Assembly: GCA_027364775.1 (NCBI GenBank)
Contig: DAHXOS010000080.1
Coordinates: forward strand, 1-10,037
Length of the DNA: 10,037 nucleotides
From: a bacterium
GTDB taxonomy: Bacteria; Patescibacteriota; Microgenomatia; Daviesbacterales; UBA10151
Direction: 5' to 3'
Below are positions 6,911 to 10,037 of this stretch, one piece after another. How positions within the stretch are numbered: the first letter of the stretch is position 1; every line of letters starts with the position of its first letter. Below the pieces are notes generated by a model, which saw only the letters and a program-made list of their open reading frames with translations, searched no databases and was not told the DNA's origin. Made by a program: the position numbers and the translations under genes.

Positions 6911-7351
6911 CTACAAAGACTTACGGTATTCTTTTAGCCATTGATTATATGCTTTAACTAACTTATGTAATTTTCTAGCCTCTAATTCTTTTTTAATAAC
7001 TCCACCATGGTGAGGATATTTGTGCAACCTGGGCTTAGGTGAAGAGAAACCATGGGTATAATGACAAAGCTCATGAGCAATAGTGTGATCTACAACTTCA
7101 ACCGGAATGTTAGGATCCCTAAACATTCCGGTAATAGTAATATAGGATTTTTTATTAATCCTATCTAAACGGATTGAGCCTAACCTAAACCTGGAATATC
7201 TACCAAAAGCAATAAAGACCGGATTAATTTGTTCTACATCCTTAAAATAGTTATCCCAGAGGTAATTTAAACGGTTTAAAAGCCAAACATCATCACGCTT
7301 TGACTCAGAGATTCTTTGGGAAATTATATTTTTAGAGACTGATCTGGGCAT
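6911..7351 (-). CDS. SprT-like zinc metallopeptidase
   Basis: The protein has 146 residues and no signal peptide or membrane span, so it is probably cytoplasmic. The active-site helix is IAHELCHYTHG, with HExxH at 93-97 (two zinc His and the catalytic Glu). A second conserved segment, KYPHHGGVIKKELEARKL at 111-128, offers the third zinc His, like the HGxxF/W segment of SprT/Spartan proteases. The strand before the helix (RLGSIRLDR...SYITITGMF) resembles the RWGSC-like strand of the SprT/WLM group. It lacks the C-terminal zinc ribbon of Escherichia coli SprT. Spartan-type relatives digest DNA-protein crosslinks, but that role is only a possibility here. The neighbouring comEA starts 65 nt downstream, so co-transcription with the com genes is possible. 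The fold is likely; the substrate is unknown. Confidence 0.75.
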   Translation of the reverse strand: MPRSVSKNIISQRISESKRDDVWLLNRLNYLWDNYFKDVEQINPVFIAFGRYSRFRLGSIRLDRINKKSYITITGMFRDPNIPVEVVDHTIAHELCHYTHGFSSPKPRLHKYPHHGGVIKKELEARKLHKLVKAYNQWLKEYRKSL

Positions 7352-7357
7352 ATTTTT

Positions 7358-7363
7358 AGTATA
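7358..7363 (-). promoter_or_regulatory. Candidate -10 box implying a leaderless SprT-like mRNA
   Basis: TATACT (5/6 match to TATAAT) lies 6 nt before the ATG on the minus strand, and no ribosome site is visible. If it is used, transcription would start at or next to the ATG. The nearest -35-like box (TTGCAC) is 20 nt away, which is long. Confidence 0.3.
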
Positions 7364-7445
7364 TTTCTAGCGTACCAACAGTAGTGCAAGAAATAGGTAA
7401 ATGCATTGTATGGGTCTTGTAAACATTCGTCAAGCAAGCACTATT

Positions 7446-7597
7446 TTAGTGGTAGTTAGTAGTTTTTATTTTATCAGCAAGCTGTAAGTGCTGAAAGCTT
7501 TGCTTATAGATTAGCTTATTGGATCAGTATAAAATAATCTAAAAGGGCATTAGCACTTAGCCTTACTTTCTGCTAAACACTAATCACTACCAACTAA
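7446..7597. repeat. Nested imperfect inverted repeat between leuS and the SprT-like gene
   Basis: The outer arms are TTAGTGGTAG (7446-7455) and CTACCAACTAA (7587-7597), complementary except for one extra base. Middle arms are TAAGTGCT (7485-7492) and AGCACTTA (7552-7559), a perfect 8 bp. Inner arms are AGATTA (7508-7513) and TAATCT (7535-7540), a perfect 6 bp. All three pairs are nested and centred on about 7522, so a transcript could fold into one long interrupted stem. The right outer arm is part of the heptamer block that ends leuS. It could be a structured RNA, a mobile palindromic repeat or a 3'-end processing site. Confidence 0.55.
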
Positions 7598-7607
7598 TTA
7601 CTAACTA
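7573..7607. repeat. Degenerate tandem heptamers CTANNNN x5 at the 3' end of leuS
   Basis: Five consecutive 7-nt units each begin with CTA on the plus strand (CTAAACA, CTAATCA, CTACCAA, CTAATTA, CTAACTA). On the minus strand they read NNNNTAG. The last unit contains the leuS stop codon (TAG, 7605-7607), so the block begins exactly where the leuS coding region ends. Confidence 0.6.
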
Positions 7608-9890
7608 AACAACTATGCTAAGTATCTTTCCGGGGATATAAATAACCTTTTTAGGATTTTTTCCTTCCAAGAACTTTTGAACCTTAGGACTTTCAAGTGC
7701 CATTTTTTCTACATCTGATTGTATATTTAATATATCTTTTTGTATCATTAATATTTCCCGCAACTTACCATTAACCTGAACAGCAACCTCAACTTCCTCT
7801 TTTTCTAAATACTGCTCATCTAATTTTGGCCAACTTTGAGAATGGATTGAACCTTGTTCACCTAATTCATGCCACAGCTCCTCTGTAATGTGCGGGGCAA
7901 AAGGAGCTAGAAGTAAAAGATATATCTTATATTCCTCTTGAGAGATTTTTTCTTTTTTTGATAGATAGTTTAACCACTCCATTAAAGCTGCAACAGCAGT
8001 ATTCATACTTATTTCTTCAATATCTGAACTTACTTTTTGAATGGTTTTATGGATCATATGAAGATCTTGAGTTGATAATTTATCAGCTTTGAACTTTGAA
8101 CTTTGAACTTTGAATTGTAGATCCCAAACTCTATTTAAAAACCTATAAATTCCATGGATTGCTGAGGCAGACCAAGGTGCAGTTGTTTCTATATAAGGCA
8201 TCATAAAACAAAGATAGACTCTAACAGTGTCTACTCCAAATTCAGAGATTACATCATCAGGATTAACTACATTTCCTCTTGATTTACTCATTCTATGACC
8301 ATCAGGACCCAAAATAACTCCGTGCTGTACTCTTTTTAAAGCAAATTCATCTATTTTAAGTAAACCAATATCCTTTAAAAACTTAGTAAAGAATCTAGCA
8401 TATAGAGTATGACCTAAGGTGTGCTCAGCTCCACCAAAATAGATATCAATAGGCATTAACTTTTCTGCTAATCGCGCATTGAATGGACCATCGGTATAAA
8501 CAGGATCAATATATCTCAAAAAGTACCAAGAGTTATCAAAAAAGCCGTCTAAGGTTTGGGAATCGCGCAAAGCATCTTTACCGCACTTAGGACATCTTAC
8601 TTTCATCCACTGCTCATTCGTGGCTAATGGAGGTTTACCCTTGGGAGTAAAATCAACTTCATAAGGCAACTCTACCGGCAAATCTTCCTCTGGAACAGGC
8701 ACTAAACCACAATCATCACAGTGAATAATAGGAACAGGTGTACCCCAATATCTTTGACGCGAAATTGACCAATCATGAATATGATAGTTAATCTTTTTCT
8801 CTCCTGCTGGAGTAGATTTAAAGCTTGTTTCCTTTATAGGTAGATTAAATTTTTTGGCAAATTCTAAATCTCTTTCATCTGCCACAGGCACCGCCATTAT
8901 TGCTCCAGTTCCATAACCATATAAAACATAATCAGATATCCAGACTGGAATATCTTCACCCGTAACAGGGTTTTTAACATAGCTTCCTGTAAATTTACCA
9001 CTCTTATCTTTATTTTCTTTTCTCTCTTGTTCACTCTTGCTTTCTACTTCTTTAATATAACTTTCTATATCATTTTTATATTCTGCAGTTGTCAATTCTT
9101 TAACTTTTGGATGTTCTGGAGCCAAAACTAAAAAGGTTGCACCATCTACTGTTTCTGGTTTGGTTGTAAAGACTTTAATTCCAGAAAAGTCTATAATCAG
9201 GCCCTCACTTCTACCAATCCAATTATTTTGACCTACTCTAACAGAGTTAGGCCAATTTACTTTTGGATTATCAGGCCAAATTAATTGATCAGCATAAGCT
9301 GTAAGACGCAAAAACCATTGTTCAACTTCCTTTTTTATAATCTGGGTGCCACATCTCCAACACTTCCCTGCCTCAACATTCTCATCAGCTAAAACAGTTT
9401 GACAAGAAGGACACCAATTAGACAAAGCTTTATCTAAATAAGCAATTCCCTTTTTAAACATCTGGATAAAAATCCATTGATTCCACCTATAATATGCAGG
9501 TAGACAGGTGATAATCCTGTAATTACAATCTATAACAGTGCCCATTTTATAGAACTGTTTTTGCATTGATTCTATATTAGATAAGGTCCAATCCTTGGGA
9601 TGCAAATTTCTTTTTAAGGCTGCATTTTCAGCAGGTAAACCAAAAGAATCATACCCCACCGGATAAAAAACATTAAATCCCTTCATTCTTTTATAGCGGG
9701 CAAATGCATCTGGTGGTGTAAAAGCAAACCAATGGCCTAAATGTAAATCCCCAGATGTATAAGGAAGTTCAACTAAGTTATAAAATTTTTGCTTAGAGCT
9801 TTCTGGATCAAATTTATAGAGGTTGTCTTTTTCCCACAGTTGTTGCCACTTTTCTTCAATCAATTTAGGTTGGTATTTTTTCATACCCAT
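7605..9890 (-). CDS. leuS: Leucyl-tRNA synthetase, compact, with heptamer-derived insert
   Basis: This class I synthetase charges tRNA-Leu. Motifs include TSGDLHLGHW (HLGH at 50-53), a zinc knuckle with CPSC at 160-163 and CWRC at 177-180, a second Cys cluster with C391/C394 and CPKC at 433-436, and HRMSKSRGN (KMSKS-type loop, 533-537). The anticodon-binding domain lies at about 585-690, and the C-terminal domain ends KVIYIPGKILSIVV, as usual. The editing domain (about 240-350) keeps the Thr of TKPET and the Asp of VADERD, which correspond to residues used by E. coli LeuRS for editing. It lacks about 40 residues after KFNLPI, including the usual NSGxFxGL segment, and the leucine-specific insertion before KMSKS is also missing. 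Hence 761 residues against about 860 in E. coli. Residues 593-601 are encoded by a tandem heptamer. ATG at 9890 or 9884 could be the start; neither has a good ribosome site. Confidence 0.97.
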   Translation of the reverse strand: MGMKKYQPKLIEEKWQQLWEKDNLYKFDPESSKQKFYNLVELPYTSGDLHLGHWFAFTPPDAFARYKRMKGFNVFYPVGYDSFGLPAENAALKRNLHPKDWTLSNIESMQKQFYKMGTVIDCNYRIITCLPAYYRWNQWIFIQMFKKGIAYLDKALSNWCPSCQTVLADENVEAGKCWRCGTQIIKKEVEQWFLRLTAYADQLIWPDNPKVNWPNSVRVGQNNWIGRSEGLIIDFSGIKVFTTKPETVDGATFLVLAPEHPKVKELTTAEYKNDIESYIKEVESKSEQERKENKDKSGKFTGSYVKNPVTGEDIPVWISDYVLYGYGTGAIMAVPVADERDLEFAKKFNLPIKETSFKSTPAGEKKINYHIHDWSISRQRYWGTPVPIIHCDDCGLVPVPEEDLPVELPYEVDFTPKGKPPLATNEQWMKVRCPKCGKDALRDSQTLDGFFDNSWYFLRYIDPVYTDGPFNARLAEKLMPIDIYFGGAEHTLGHTLYARFFTKFLKDIGLLKIDEFALKRVQHGVILGPDGHRMSKSRGNVVNPDDVISEFGVDTVRVYLCFMMPYIETTAPWSASAIHGIYRFLNRVWDLQFKVQSSKFKADKLSTQDLHMIHKTIQKVSSDIEEISMNTAVAALMEWLNYLSKKEKISQEEYKIYLLLLAPFAPHITEELWHELGEQGSIHSQSWPKLDEQYLEKEEVEVAVQVNGKLREILMIQKDILNIQSDVEKMALESPKVQKFLEGKNPKKVIYIPGKILSIVV
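8087..8114. repeat. Four perfect CTTTGAA heptamers inside leuS
   Basis: Four identical 7-nt units occupy 8087-8093, 8094-8100, 8101-8107 and 8108-8114. On the coding strand the unit is TTCAAAG, which read through gives the peptide cycle FKVQSSK, and the protein shows FKVQSSKFK at 593-601. The block sits in the variable linker between the LeuRS catalytic core and the anticodon-binding domain, so the frame stays open and the insert is probably tolerated. Confidence 0.9.
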
Positions 9891-9891
9891 A

Positions 9892-9940
9892 GTTTAGCAT
9901 AAGTAGGGTTTAGGGTATAGCATTTAGCGTGTAGTTAAAA
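9892..9940. repeat. Degenerate tandem heptamers directly upstream of leuS
   Basis: Seven consecutive 7-nt steps can be followed. Five clear NNNNTAG units (TAAGTAG, GGTTTAG, GGTATAG, CATTTAG, CGTGTAG) occupy 9900-9934. The shared TAG at a fixed phase is the same pattern as in the block after the leuS stop. The block reaches to within 2 bases of the leuS ATG and so replaces the expected ribosome site. Confidence 0.6.
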
Positions 9941-9957
9941 ACAATAACTATACCCTA
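9911..9957. repeat. Inverted repeat with two competing stems upstream of leuS
   Basis: TAGGGTATAG (9911-9920) and CTATACCCTA (9948-9957) form a perfect 10-bp inverted repeat with 27 nt between. Inside, TAGTTA (9932-9937) and TAACTA (9945-9950) form a 6-bp stem with a 7-nt loop. Bases 9948-9950 are needed by both, so the full stems cannot coexist. If transcribed toward leuS this would be its leader; no U-tract follows, so it is not a standard terminator. Confidence 0.5.
9914..9922 (-). promoter_or_regulatory. Weak candidate extended -10 for leuS
   Basis: On the minus strand TGCTATACC contains TG, one base, then TATACC, an extended -10-like pattern about 24 bases before the leuS ATG. There is no convincing -35 box at normal spacing. 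It lies inside the heptamer block, so the match may be a by-product of the repeat. No better leuS promoter is seen up to the window edge, and 9976-10037 shows only AT-rich sequence. Confidence 0.2.
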
Positions 9958-9968
9958 TACCTTGCACC
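9948..9968. repeat. Opposite-orientation heptamers CTATACC x2 plus a degenerate unit
   Basis: Two identical tandem CTATACC units (9948-9954, 9955-9961) are followed by TTGCACC (9962-9968). CTATACC is the reverse complement of GGTATAG, a unit of the neighbouring block, so the two blocks face each other and create inverted repeats. Confidence 0.6.
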
Positions 9969-10037
9969 CATATACTAGATCATTTTCACTTATCTTTTCA
10001 CAAACGTGATTTTTAAACAAAAAGTATATTATGATAT

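Noticed and set aside
7352..7604. A tRNA or known small RNA in the leuS-sprT gap
   Set aside because: No cloverleaf arms or TTCGA-type T-loop sequence can be found; the visible structure is only the nested inverted repeat.
8087..8114. CRISPR array or frameshift in leuS
   Set aside because: The units are 7 nt with no spacers, and the leuS frame continues unbroken through conserved sequence on both sides.

Overview
The window is an AT-rich bacterial segment, probably from a Candidate Phyla Radiation (Patescibacteria) genome and perhaps the Microgenomates side. This is inference from several traits: low GC, tightly packed genes, a long-form nucleoside diphosphate kinase, a short ComEC without its usual beta-lactamase-like domain, a compact LeuRS, and weak or absent Shine-Dalgarno sequences. 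TGA is used as a normal stop (argS, comEC, phosphoesterase), so the UGA=Gly code of Gracilibacteria/SR1 does not apply. No rRNA, tRNA, CRISPR array or insertion sequence is visible.

Layout. At the left edge a plus-strand gene, truncated by the window, encodes an exported or anchored lytic transglycosylase-like protein. It converges with, and overlaps by 4 nt, a minus-strand MerR-type DNA-binding protein that carries a transmembrane helix and ends in LPRTGN. An AT-rich gap of 287 bp follows. All remaining genes are on the minus strand. In transcription order they are leuS, an SprT-like zinc metalloprotease gene, comEA, comEC, argS, a membrane-anchored calcineurin-like phosphoesterase gene, and ndk. 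From comEA to ndk the junctions are 19, 7 and 9 nt and then a 4-nt overlap, so this is very probably one operon. It joins DNA uptake (ComEA receptor, ComEC channel) to a phosphoesterase and a nucleotide kinase, with argS between. Use of imported DNA as a nucleotide source would explain the mix, but that is inference.

The most unusual DNA is not coding. The sequences around and inside leuS carry 7-nt-period tandem repeats. Four perfect CTTTGAA units lie inside the leuS reading frame. Two degenerate blocks with the shared pattern NNNNTAG flank leuS on both sides, each with an oppositely oriented partner, so both intergenic regions contain inverted repeats. A separate TATTANN block lies directly upstream of comEA. 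This resembles the short tandemly repeated heptamers (STRR) described in cyanobacteria.

Among the proteins, the phosphoesterase is the oddest. Three metal-ligand positions that are normally Asn or His all appear as Asp, and the catalytic His of GNHD is Arg. The membrane-tethered MerR-like protein is the second candidate for something little described.
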